DNA of 64,000 nucleotides from Bacillus_BD sp050389805 (GTDB lineage Bacteria > Bacillota > Bacilli > Bacillales > Cytobacillaceae): positions 2,604,001 to 2,668,000 of the forward strand of contig NZ_CP130945.1 of the NCBI RefSeq assembly GCF_050389805.1. The letters run 5' to 3'. Shown here piece by piece: positions 1-8,771 of this stretch (position 1 is the first letter of the stretch; every line of letters starts with the position of its first letter). A program made the position numbers and the translations under genes. The notes under the pieces are model-generated. The model did not search any database, was not told where the DNA came from, and worked only from the letters and a program-made list of their open reading frames with translations.

Positions 1-1
1 A

Positions 2-3000
2 ACTTTAAAAGGTACACTTGCAGCTGGTGACACATTTGTAATTTCCCGCGATGATGCAGATCCAGCTATTAAAGAAGTTACTGATTTTGTAGATACAAGC
101 AAACAAGTCATTAATTTCAATGGTAATGACCAAATCGTCCTTAAGAAAAATGGAGAAGTTGTTGATTCAATTGGACAAGTTGGATCTGTAGAAGATGTTC
201 TCTCAGACGTGACTCTCGTAAGAAACTCTGATGTTCTAACAGGCGACACCATTATTGATGATGCTTTTAATCACAATAAGGAATGGACTAACTTAGGAAA
301 AGATGTATTTACAAATATAGGCCAATATGGCGATTCAAACTCTGAAGAACCAAAAGAAGATGAACCAAAAGATGAACAAGAAACACCACTAGAAGTGATT
401 ACTATTGCAGATGCTCGTAAGGCAGGAGCAGGAGCAACAGTAGCCTTTGAAGGTATTGCTACAACTCATTCTGGTCTTTGGGGTTATGATACCTTCTATA
501 TACAAGATGATACAGCAGGTATGCTTGTTTTCAGCAGCCCGAAAGATGTTAAACCTGGAGATAAAGTCAAAGTTACTGGTAAATTACTAGAATATAAGAA
601 TGAATTAGAGATTGATCCAACAAATGTTGAGATCCTTTCATCTGGAAATCAACTTCCAGCAGCGCAATCTGTTACGAAAGTAGATGAATCAACACAAGGT
701 GAATTAATCAAATTAGAAAATATTACAATCGAGAATTTAACGAAAGATGGATATGGAACGGCTTCATTCCAAGCAGTGTTTGAAAACGGTGAAAAAGTAA
801 ACGTTATTCATGATAATCGAACAGGCTCTGATTATGATGAACTAGTTAAACATTACAAAGAAGGCGACAAGGTTCATCTAACAGGAATTGGTTCTATTAA
901 TAATGATGGATTTCACTTAAAAACTTTCGGTCTTGAAAGCTATGATTTAGTCAATAAACCAGACGTATATGCTAAACAGACACAAGGAACTGTTCCTGCA
1001 GGTACAAAAATTGAATTGAAATCAGGTACTGATGGTTCTGAAATCTATTACACTACTGATGGTTCAAATCCTACAGTTGATAGCAAAAAATATGTGGAAC
1101 CTATCTCATTAGAAATAGGTGAAACCATCATTAAAGCCATTGCGGTTTCAGGTGAAGATGTAAGTGAAGTATTTAGCTTTACTTACAAAATCTTAAATAC
1201 TGAGGGCGTAAAAATTCGTGATATCCAAGGCAATGGACATGCTTCCGAATATGAAGGAGCTTCAGTTCAAGACATTACAGGTGTTGTAACTCACGTTGAC
1301 GGTTCATCTAGATTTGTAATACAAGATGTTGACAATCCTGATGATGACATTACCACATCAGAAGCAATTGAAGTATACAAATCTTCTCATGGAGTTTCTG
1401 TTGGTGACAAGGTTTCTGTTGACGGTGTAGTAGTTGAGTACGGTAAAGGTAATGAACTAACAAAAACACAAATCGAAGCAACTGATATAGAAAAAATAGG
1501 AACAGACGAATTACCTGAACCCCTTGTAGTGGGTAAAGACATCAAACCTCCAAACAAAGTGATTGATAATGATGAAATGACATCATTTGATCCAGAAGAA
1601 GATGGCATTGATTTCTGGGAATCCGTTGAATTTATGCGTGTTTCATTCCCAAATGCGAAAGTAGTGGGACCTCCTTACTCAAGTGATGTTCCGATTGTTG
1701 CAGAAAATACAACAAATAACAAATTTAATGTAAACGGCGGTCTAAATATTGCCAAAGATGATTATAACCCTGAAAAAGTCTTCCTAGATAATGTTGGTAG
1801 TAAAAATTACCAATCAGGTGATCAATTCAAAGGCGATGTTGTTGGTGTTATTTCTTACTCAAGCACTGGCTATCAACTATTAACAGACAAAGAAAACCTT
1901 CCTGAGGTTACAAAAGCAAATATTCAACCAGAAGTAACACATATTGTACCTGAAGAAGATAAATTAACTGTAGCAACTTACAATATTGAAAACTTCTCAA
2001 ATAACAAATCAAACACACCAGATGATAAGGTTGCTAAAATTGCAAAATCTTTTGTTACTAATATGAAATCTCCTGACATTATTACACTTGTAGAAGTACA
2101 AGATAATGACGGGGAAACGGACTCAGGTAATACAGATGCTTCAGAGAGCTACACACGCTTAATTGAAGCGATCAAAGCGGCCGGTGGTCCTACTTACAAA
2201 TGGACAGATGTGGCTCCTGTAAATAATGATAATGGCGGAGCACCTGGTGGGAATATCCGTGTAGGATACTTATATAATCCTGACCGCGTAACATTAGTTG
2301 AAGGAACAGAAGGTAAAGGCTCGCAAGCTAATGGTTGGACTGAAGAAGGTAACTTAACACTTAACCCAGGCGTAATTGATCCTACTAAGTTCCCTGATAC
2401 ACGTAAGCCAATCGCTGCTGAATTTGAATTTAAGGGTGAACGTGTAGTCGTTATTGGTACACACTTGAATTCTAAAGGTGGAGATGAATCTCTTTGGGGT
2501 TCCAATCAACCGCCTAAATTGAACTCAGAAGCTGAACGTCTTGGCTTAGCGAAAGCGATTAATGACTTCATTGATCAAGGACTTGCAAAGAATCCAGACT
2601 TAAATATTGTTCTTGCTGGAGATATGAACGACTTTGAATTCACACCAGCACTTGAAACACTTAAGGGTAATGTTTTAACCAATATGGTGGATAAAGTACC
2701 TGCTGAAGATCGTTTTTCTTATTTCTTCCAAGGAAACAACCAAACTTTAGACCATATTTTAGTATCTGATAATTTAGTACCTGGAACTACAGCTGATATG
2801 ATTCATATCAACGCGAACTTTACCGAAGAACAAGGACAAGCATCTGATCACGATCCTGTTTTAGTTCAAATTGATTTAGGTGATGATTACGACTTATCTA
2901 TTATGCATACAAATGATACACACGCATCATTAGACAATATGCCTAAGACGGTAACTGCTGTGAAAGAATTTAGAGAATCAAATCCTGACGCACTCCTTCT

Positions 3001-6000
3001 TCATGCAGGGGATGCATTTACTGGAACTTTGTATTTCAATGAATTCAAAGGTGAAGCAGACTTAGCGATGATGAACTTAATGGACTTTGATGCAATGACA
3101 TTCGGAAATCACGAATTTGATTTAGGTTCTTCGCAAGAAGGTCATCAAGCATTAGTTGATTTCATTAAGGAAGCAAAGTTCCCATTTGTAAGTGCAAACG
3201 TTGACTTTTCAAAAGATGCAAAATTTGCAGGGATCTTTAATAATTCGATCACAGACCAAGCTAAAGATGGTCAAATTTATAATGGAGCTATTAAAGAAGT
3301 GAACGGTGAAAAAGTTGGGATCTTTGGCTTAACAACAGAGGAAACAGCTGCAATCTCAAGTCCAGGATCTATCGCATTCGAAAATTATCTTGAAGAAGCA
3401 GAAAAAGCAGTAGAAGCTTTTGAAGCACAGGGTGTTGATCGAATTATCGCATTAACCCATATTGGCTATGATGATAATGCAGCTATCGATAATGATATAA
3501 TTCTTGCAGAAAAAGTCGAAGGTATTGATGTCATTGTTGGAGGACATAGCCATACAGCATTAACTGAACCAGTGGTTGTCGAAGAAGATGAAACACCAAC
3601 TATTATTGTTCAAACGGGTAATGCGAACAGCAACCTAGGTGTTTTAAATCTTGAATTTGATGAAAATGGTGTAGTAGAGGCTCATGATGGTGGATTGGTT
3701 AAAATTGCCGATCAAAAGGATAATCCACAAGCAGCAGAAATACTGGCACCATTCAAAGAACAAGTAAATAAAGTAGCGCAACAAGAAATCGGTGTTACAA
3801 CTCAAGTAGCGTTAGAAAACCCACGTACAAATGGTGATAACACAAAACCAAGTGTACGTAAAAACGATACCATTCTTGGAAACTTGATTACAGATGGAAT
3901 GCTTGCAAAAGCAAAAGATTTCACTAAACAAAATGTGATTATGGCATTCCAAAATGGCGGTGGAATTCGTGCGGCCATTAATGAAGGACCTATTACAGTA
4001 GGAGAAGTCATCACCGTCCTTCCATTCGGTAATACGTTAGCAACAATGGAAGTAACAGGTGCCGAGCTAAAAGAAGCATTTGAAATCAGTTTAAGCAAAT
4101 ATCCAGTAGAGAATGGCGGTTTCTTACATGTATCTGGTGGAAAAGTGGAATTTGATTCCTCAAAACCAGCAAAGGAACGTGTAGTTTCTGTTAAGTATTT
4201 AGATCAAAATGGTGAGTATGTAGAAGTTAAAGACGATGAAACCTATATCATTGCAACCAATGCATTTACTGCTAAAGGTGGAGACGGCTATGATGTCTTT
4301 GCAAAAGCTTATGAAGAAGGACGTGTAACAGACTTAGGTCTTTCCGATTGGGAAAACTTTAGAGATCATTTAGTAAGCTTGGAAACAATTCCTACTGAAG
4401 TTGAAGGTAGAGTTGTTGATGTAAAAGGTTACTCAGAATTAACAATCATGCATACAAATGATACCCATGCATCTCTAGATAATATGCCTAAAACGGTAAC
4501 AGCAGTAAAAGAAGTAAGAGAAGAAAATCCAAATGCATTACTTTTAAATGCAGGGGATGTTTTCACTGGAACCTTGTATTTCAATGAATTTAAAGGTCTA
4601 GCTGACCTAGCTCTCATGAATCTTATGGGCTATGATGCGATGACTTTTGGTAACCATGAATTTGATTTAGGTTCATCAAATGAAGGACATCAGGGTTTAG
4701 TTGACTTTATTAAGGGAGCTAAATTCCCATTTGTAAGTGCAAACGTTAATTTTTCACAAGATGATAAATTTATAGGAAGATTCAATGATTCTATCACGGC
4801 CGAAGTAGAAAATGGTCAAATTTACAACGGAATTATCAAAGAAGTAAACGGAGAAAAAGTCGGGATCTTTGGTTTAACTACTGAAGAAACAAAAGAATTA
4901 TCCAGCCCTGGATCTATCACTTTTGAAGATTATATTGCAGAAGCAGAAAATGCAGTTGCTGCTTTTGAAGAACAAGGAGTCAATAAAATTATTGCCTTAA
5001 CTCATATCGGTTATGACGATAATGCAGCAATTGATAACGACTTAGTTTTAGCAAAAGAAGTTGAAGGCATAGACGTTATTGTTGGTGGACATAGTCATAC
5101 AGCATTAGCCCAACCAGTTGTTGTAGCTGAAGACGCAACACCAACGGTTATTGTTCAAACAGGAAATGCAAATAGCAACTTAGGTGTGCTTGACGTTGAA
5201 TTTGATGGAAATGGTGTTGTCGTTGAACATGCTGGGGAATTAATCGCAATTGGCGAACAAACTGAAGATCCAGAAGCTGCGGCATTGTTAGCACCATACA
5301 AATCTAAAGTTAATGAAGTGGCGCAAGAGGAAATCGGAGTAACAGCTCAAGAAGCGTTAGAAAATCCACGTACAAATGGCGATAATACAGCACCAAGTGT
5401 ACGTAAAAACGAAACAATTCTTGGAAACTTGATTACTGATGGAATGTTAGTAAAAGCAAAAGACTTCACTAAGCAAAATGTGATTATGGCATTGCAAAAT
5501 GGCGGTGGAATTCGTGCAGCCATCAATGAAGGACCGATTACAGTAGGAGAAGTCATCACTGTCCTTCCATTCGGTAATACGTTAGCAACAATGGAAGTAA
5601 CAGGTGCCGAATTAAAAGAAGCATTTGAAATCAGCTTTAGTAAATACCCAGGTGAAAATGGAGGCTTCTTACATGTATCTGGTGGTAAAGTGGAATTTGA
5701 TTCTACGAAACCAGCAAAAGAACGTGTAGTATCTATTAAATATTTAGATCAAAATGGTGAATATGTAGAAGTTAAAGACGCTGAAACCTATATCATTGCA
5801 ACTAATGCATTCACTGCTAAAGGCGGAGATGGTTATGATGTCTTTGCGAAAGCGTATGAAGAAGGACGCGTAACAGACCTAGGTCTATCAGATTGGGAGA
5901 ACTTCAGAGATCATCTAGTAAGCTTAGAAAGTATCCCAACAGAAATTGAAGGTCGAATTGTAGATATTAGCGTTGACCCAGGAGAAGAGCCAGGGAAAGA

Positions 6001-6823
6001 ACAAGAACCGGGTAAGAACCCAGGCAATAAACCAGGAGAAAATCCAGGAAACAAACCAGGTGAAAACCCAGGGAATAAGCCGGGAGAAATTCCAGGTAAA
6101 AACCCAGGTGAAAAGCCAGGGAATAAGCCAATCGAGAAGCCTGGTCGATCAGATGAGGCAAAAGAAAAGAAACTTCAAGTTGCTAAAAAAGGGAACAAGT
6201 ATACAATAAGCGATGATGCACTTGAAAATCTTGAAGATGAAGCAACCGTTGTTGTAGAAGTAGACAATAAAACAAATGCAACCATTGCACTTTCTAAAGG
6301 ACAAATTCAAGCTTTAAAAGATGCAGGTGCAACGATTGAGGTAAGTAATGGAAATGTAGATGTAGAAATTCCTGCTTCTATCCTTCCATTAGCAGAAAAT
6401 GTAGATATTAAGGTAAAGAAAATGGAAGTAAAAGGATCACTGGGTGTTTATGATTTTACCATTGAAGCAGATGGTAAATTGCATTCAAAGTTTAGTGAAA
6501 AAGTAAAACTTACCTTTAAAGTGGATCCAAAACAAGTTAAGAATCCTGAAAATGTAAAAGTATATTATTGGAATGAAGAACAAGAAAAATGGGAACTTAT
6601 CGGTGGAGAATACAAAGATGGTGAAGTATCAGCTTATACCGATCACTTTAGCACATATGGTGTATTCGAAGTTGAACCAGATTCTCAAATGGTTCCAACT
6701 CCAAGTGATTACGAACTTCCAAACACAGCAACAAATGCTTTTAACCTGTTACTAGGTGGAATCATTTTGGTTTTAGCTGGAGGAGCTCTATACTTGGTTA
6801 AGAGAAGAAATAATTTAAATTAA
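2..6823 (+). CDS. Giant cell-wall-anchored extracellular nuclease / tandem 5'-nucleotidase (5' end outside window)
   Basis: The reading frame is open from base 2, so the gene starts before the window; the GTG at 209 is internal. In order I see a lamin-tail-like end (NGND...LKKNGEVVDSIG), an OB-fold YhcR-type domain (about 390-950), a chitobiase-C-like beta domain (960-1190), a second OB domain, an endonuclease/exonuclease/phosphatase domain (1960-2880; TYNIENF, GDMNDF, SDHDP), and two 5'-nucleotidase units (2894-4438 and 4439-5983), each with HTNDTHAS, GNHEFD, GGHSHT and NGGGIR. A proline-rich NPGNKPGE spacer (5980-6150), a further beta domain and a sortase signal (LPNTA, hydrophobic helix, KRR) follow. 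The likely role is breakdown of extracellular DNA and nucleotides to nucleoside and phosphate at the cell surface, as known for B. subtilis YhcR and YfkN. The exact substrate is not readable. Confidence 0.93.
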   Translation, partial: TLKGTLAAGDTFVISRDDADPAIKEVTDFVDTSKQVINFNGNDQIVLKKNGEVVDSIGQVGSVEDVLSDVTLVRNSDVLTGDTIIDDAFNHNKEWTNLGKDVFTNIGQYGDSNSEEPKEDEPKDEQETPLEVITIADARKAGAGATVAFEGIATTHSGLWGYDTFYIQDDTAGMLVFSSPKDVKPGDKVKVTGKLLEYKNELEIDPTNVEILSSGNQLPAAQSVTKVDESTQGELIKLENITIENLTKDGYGTASFQAVFENGEKVNVIHDNRTGSDYDELVKHYKEGDKVHLTGIGSINNDGFHLKTFGLESYDLVNKPDVYAKQTQGTVPAGTKIELKSGTDGSEIYYTTDGSNPTVDSKKYVEPISLEIGETIIKAIAVSGEDVSEVFSFTYKILNTEGVKIRDIQGNGHASEYEGASVQDITGVVTHVDGSSRFVIQDVDNPDDDITTSEAIEVYKSSHGVSVGDKVSVDGVVVEYGKGNELTKTQIEATDIEKIGTDELPEPLVVGKDIKPPNKVIDNDEMTSFDPEEDGIDFWESVEFMRVSFPNAKVVGPPYSSDVPIVAENTTNNKFNVNGGLNIAKDDYNPEKVFLDNVGSKNYQSGDQFKGDVVGVISYSSTGYQLLTDKENLPEVTKANIQPEVTHIVPEEDKLTVATYNIENFSNNKSNTPDDKVAKIAKSFVTNMKSPDIITLVEVQDNDGETDSGNTDASESYTRLIEAIKAAGGPTYKWTDVAPVNNDNGGAPGGNIRVGYLYNPDRVTLVEGTEGKGSQANGWTEEGNLTLNPGVIDPTKFPDTRKPIAAEFEFKGERVVVIGTHLNSKGGDESLWGSNQPPKLNSEAERLGLAKAINDFIDQGLAKNPDLNIVLAGDMNDFEFTPALETLKGNVLTNMVDKVPAEDRFSYFFQGNNQTLDHILVSDNLVPGTTADMIHINANFTEEQGQASDHDPVLVQIDLGDDYDLSIMHTNDTHASLDNMPKTVTAVKEFRESNPDALLLHAGDAFTGTLYFNEFKGEADLAMMNLMDFDAMTFGNHEFDLGSSQEGHQALVDFIKEAKFPFVSANVDFSKDAKFAGIFNNSITDQAKDGQIYNGAIKEVNGEKVGIFGLTTEETAAISSPGSIAFENYLEEAEKAVEAFEAQGVDRIIALTHIGYDDNAAIDNDIILAEKVEGIDVIVGGHSHTALTEPVVVEEDETPTIIVQTGNANSNLGVLNLEFDENGVVEAHDGGLVKIADQKDNPQAAEILAPFKEQVNKVAQQEIGVTTQVALENPRTNGDNTKPSVRKNDTILGNLITDGMLAKAKDFTKQNVIMAFQNGGGIRAAINEGPITVGEVITVLPFGNTLATMEVTGAELKEAFEISLSKYPVENGGFLHVSGGKVEFDSSKPAKERVVSVKYLDQNGEYVEVKDDETYIIATNAFTAKGGDGYDVFAKAYEEGRVTDLGLSDWENFRDHLVSLETIPTEVEGRVVDVKGYSELTIMHTNDTHASLDNMPKTVTAVKEVREENPNALLLNAGDVFTGTLYFNEFKGLADLALMNLMGYDAMTFGNHEFDLGSSNEGHQGLVDFIKGAKFPFVSANVNFSQDDKFIGRFNDSITAEVENGQIYNGIIKEVNGEKVGIFGLTTEETKELSSPGSITFEDYIAEAENAVAAFEEQGVNKIIALTHIGYDDNAAIDNDLVLAKEVEGIDVIVGGHSHTALAQPVVVAEDATPTVIVQTGNANSNLGVLDVEFDGNGVVVEHAGELIAIGEQTEDPEAAALLAPYKSKVNEVAQEEIGVTAQEALENPRTNGDNTAPSVRKNETILGNLITDGMLVKAKDFTKQNVIMALQNGGGIRAAINEGPITVGEVITVLPFGNTLATMEVTGAELKEAFEISFSKYPGENGGFLHVSGGKVEFDSTKPAKERVVSIKYLDQNGEYVEVKDAETYIIATNAFTAKGGDGYDVFAKAYEEGRVTDLGLSDWENFRDHLVSLESIPTEIEGRIVDISVDPGEEPGKEQEPGKNPGNKPGENPGNKPGENPGNKPGEIPGKNPGEKPGNKPIEKPGRSDEAKEKKLQVAKKGNKYTISDDALENLEDEATVVVEVDNKTNATIALSKGQIQALKDAGATIEVSNGNVDVEIPASILPLAENVDIKVKKMEVKGSLGVYDFTIEADGKLHSKFSEKVKLTFKVDPKQVKNPENVKVYYWNEEQEKWELIGGEYKDGEVSAYTDHFSTYGVFEVEPDSQMVPTPSDYELPNTATNAFNLLLGGIILVLAGGALYLVKRRNNLN
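2894..5983 (+). repeat. Tandem 1545-bp duplication of the 5'-nucleotidase module
   Basis: Two in-frame copies begin at LSIMHTNDTHAS (2894) and LTIMHTNDTHAS (4439), an offset of 1545 bp or 515 codons. The copies are near-identical over the C-terminal nucleotidase domain (from ENPRTNGDNT to the EGR.VD end) and more diverged in the metallophosphatase half. That pattern suggests an internal duplication followed by gene conversion. Both copies keep the metal and substrate motifs, so both could be active. Confidence 0.92.
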
Positions 6824-6830
6824 TTAAATT

Positions 6831-6876
6831 GGGTGACAGGTTCTTCCATAAATTGGAAGGTGCCTGTCACCCTTTT
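6831..6876 (+). terminator. Terminator hairpin of the dispersed GGTGACAGG family (copy 1)
   Basis: GGGTGACAGG (6831-6840) pairs with CCTGTCACCC (6863-6872); the inner arms pair CTTCC with GGAAG. A TTTT run follows. It lies 8 bp after the nuclease stop codon. Confidence 0.85.
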
Positions 6877-6926
6877 CGATTATATGATACTATTTTATTT
6901 AACTTAATCTTAAGGGAGAAGATCGG

Positions 6927-7589
6927 ATGTTGGATAAAGTTCGTTTATTAGATGCAACAAACATGTTTGAAAAGCAGTTTTCTTATAATCATTATAATGG
7001 TTTTGATTTTCATTTATTGCCTTTTGATATAAAATTAGGAACAAATCCTATTTTGATTTCTGCACCACATGCAGTTAATCATATCAGAAATAATAGGGTA
7101 AAAAATGCGGATTTGTATACCGGAGCGATTGCTTCTATTGTTCAGTCTTATACCAATTCTTTTTTAATTTACAGTAATCGAATTTGTGATGAAGATCCTA
7201 ATTACACAATTGGTGGACAGTATAAATCAGCTCTAAAAAATCTTTGTAACAATAACCAGATTGATTATATAGTAGATTTGCACGGTGCTTCTCGCGAGAG
7301 AAATTTTGATATTGATTTGGGAACCATGAATGGGGAATCAATCGATGAGAATAGCATTAATAAAATCATCAATATTTTCAGAGAAAACGGTGTGAAGGAC
7401 GTAAAGAATAATGCTGCTTTTACAGCCAGCCACCCTGGAACAATTACCTCTTTTTCAAAAAACACTTTACATATAAAAGCCGTTCAAATTGAAATCAATC
7501 GTTTTTACCGTGATCCAAATCATTTTGAGGCTTATGCGAGTTTAATTAAATCATTGATCGAGATCATCGAACATTTAAAGAAGGGATGA
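6927..7589 (+). CDS. N-formylglutamate amidohydrolase-like protein
   Basis: The 220-residue protein carries motifs that resemble the N-formylglutamate amidohydrolase family: SAPHAV near residue 50, the NRICDEDPNY segment, DLHGAS near 118 (a probable metal-binding Asp/His pair) and QIEINRFYRD near the C-terminus. Family members remove acyl groups from N-acylated glutamate or aspartate, or cleave related amides, in the cytosol using a divalent metal. No signal peptide is visible. RBS AAGGGAG precedes the ATG. The gene overlaps the next one by ATGA and heads a cluster with a Mur-type and an ATP-grasp ligase. A role in trimming or recycling an amide product of those ligases is inference; the family assignment is fairly secure, the substrate is not. 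Confidence 0.7.
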   Translation: MLDKVRLLDATNMFEKQFSYNHYNGFDFHLLPFDIKLGTNPILISAPHAVNHIRNNRVKNADLYTGAIASIVQSYTNSFLIYSNRICDEDPNYTIGGQYKSALKNLCNNNQIDYIVDLHGASRERNFDIDLGTMNGESIDENSINKIINIFRENGVKDVKNNAAFTASHPGTITSFSKNTLHIKAVQIEINRFYRDPNHFEAYASLIKSLIEIIEHLKKG

Positions 7590-8707
7590 CTATTTTTGTG
7601 TCGGACAATCAATTTCAAGTAATGAATGAATTCTCTTACGTGGCCAAATTACAGATTGATATTCATCCAGAGGACTTAGAAAGAATTCATTTAACCAATT
7701 ATCTTTATGTAAAAGTCGAATCTGAAAATGGACAAATCGTAACCTGCATGTTGATGGCTAATTCGAATGTAGAAAAAGGGAGAGCCAAAATTTCAAAAAG
7801 GTGTTTTGGAAAAATTGGTTTCAATACATATGTGACCATTCAACCTCAACCCTTTCAATTCGTCAAAAGAGGCATTCCAAAGGTAGAAAATATCAACAAA
7901 CCTTTTGTCTTAGCTTCTGAAGAATTAGTTGACGAATTCTCAAATAACGTTGAACTTATCAATATAACAAACGGATATCGAATGAAGGTGAAATTACAAA
8001 AAGCAACCCATACGGCAGATTGCGATAAAGTCTTTTTAAATCGATATCATTTGCTTTTACTAGAATTAAATGGGGATATTCAGAAAAAATTGATCATTAC
8101 TCGTGCTGAAGAAGATACCAAAAAGAAGATCGTAAAGAAATTGCTTTTAGGGGCAAAAAGCTTCTATTTCAAACTAACACGCAAAATAGGTGATTTATTT
8201 ATTGGATATCGGGAATTGGATTTGCGAGTCGGTTATAATTATCCTTTCGATGAAACGCGTACCGTGACTCGCATGCACCCTAATATTAGAAAGTTTTTAG
8301 GTGTTGAAGAGAATGATAGACTCATCATCTCGTATAATCAAAAAAGCAAAAAGTTGCCAGTACTTGATTTAGACCCAGAGAATGTGAATGAAGTCATTAA
8401 AATTGAAGATGATAAGACAAAGTTTATTGATAGCCATTTATATATTGGAATCCCGGCCACCACAAGAAATCAATTAGGCATTCCTAACATCGGTTCAGTG
8501 ATAAAAGTGAGAAGAAGTATGAAGTTTATCTTATTGAAACATATTAATAAGTTGATCTTACCTTTAATAGCGCTTTGGTTTTCCATTTTCAGTATCATTA
8601 AAGCCAATAGTTATCAAAATATCATCAAGATCATTCTACTAATCATCATAATTTCACCAATCGTCATATTTGCCTCATTGTCAGAAGAGAGAGCAAAAGT
8701 AAAATAA
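7586..8707 (+). CDS. Unrecognised protein with barrel-like repeats and C-terminal membrane hairpin
   Basis: I do not recognise this 373-residue protein. The ATG at 7586 overlaps the previous stop as ATGA, but the AAAGAAGGG there leaves no spacing; GTG at 7598 lies about 11 nt from the same RBS and may be the true start. The soluble part contains repeated beta-type segments of the form hydrophobic-x-LGVEENDRLIISY (near residue 240) and LGIPNIGSVIKVRR (near 300). These resemble the repeated units of AbrB or Cdc48-N double-psi barrels, but the likeness is weak. Two transmembrane segments follow at about 315-333 and 338-357, then a short charged tail. The protein would therefore sit in the membrane with its bulk on one side. 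Translational coupling to the amidohydrolase-like gene suggests they act together. Confidence 0.6.
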   Translation: MTIFVSDNQFQVMNEFSYVAKLQIDIHPEDLERIHLTNYLYVKVESENGQIVTCMLMANSNVEKGRAKISKRCFGKIGFNTYVTIQPQPFQFVKRGIPKVENINKPFVLASEELVDEFSNNVELINITNGYRMKVKLQKATHTADCDKVFLNRYHLLLLELNGDIQKKLIITRAEEDTKKKIVKKLLLGAKSFYFKLTRKIGDLFIGYRELDLRVGYNYPFDETRTVTRMHPNIRKFLGVEENDRLIISYNQKSKKLPVLDLDPENVNEVIKIEDDKTKFIDSHLYIGIPATTRNQLGIPNIGSVIKVRRSMKFILLKHINKLILPLIALWFSIFSIIKANSYQNIIKIILLIIIISPIVIFASLSEERAKVK

Positions 8708-8710
8708 AGT

Positions 8711-8751
8711 TAGGTGCCAGGCACCTTCCAGAAACTGGAAAGTGTAACCTA
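8711..8751 (+). repeat. Dispersed hairpin family (copy 2), between genes of one cluster
   Basis: TAGGT and ACCTA form the outer arms and CTTCCAG / CTGGAAAG the inner arms. No T-run follows, so it may be an intercistronic element rather than a terminator. Confidence 0.65.
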
Positions 8752-8771
8752 GAATAGTAAGAAGGTGTATC

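Noticed and set aside
5973..6209. Reading frames in other phases over the NPGNKPGE spacer
   Set aside because: They are low-complexity shadows of the proline-rich stalk without RBS.
209..6823. GTG at 209 as the start of the giant nuclease
   Set aside because: The frame is open back to base 2 and encodes a lamin-tail-like segment. No RBS precedes 209, so the gene is truncated by the window edge.
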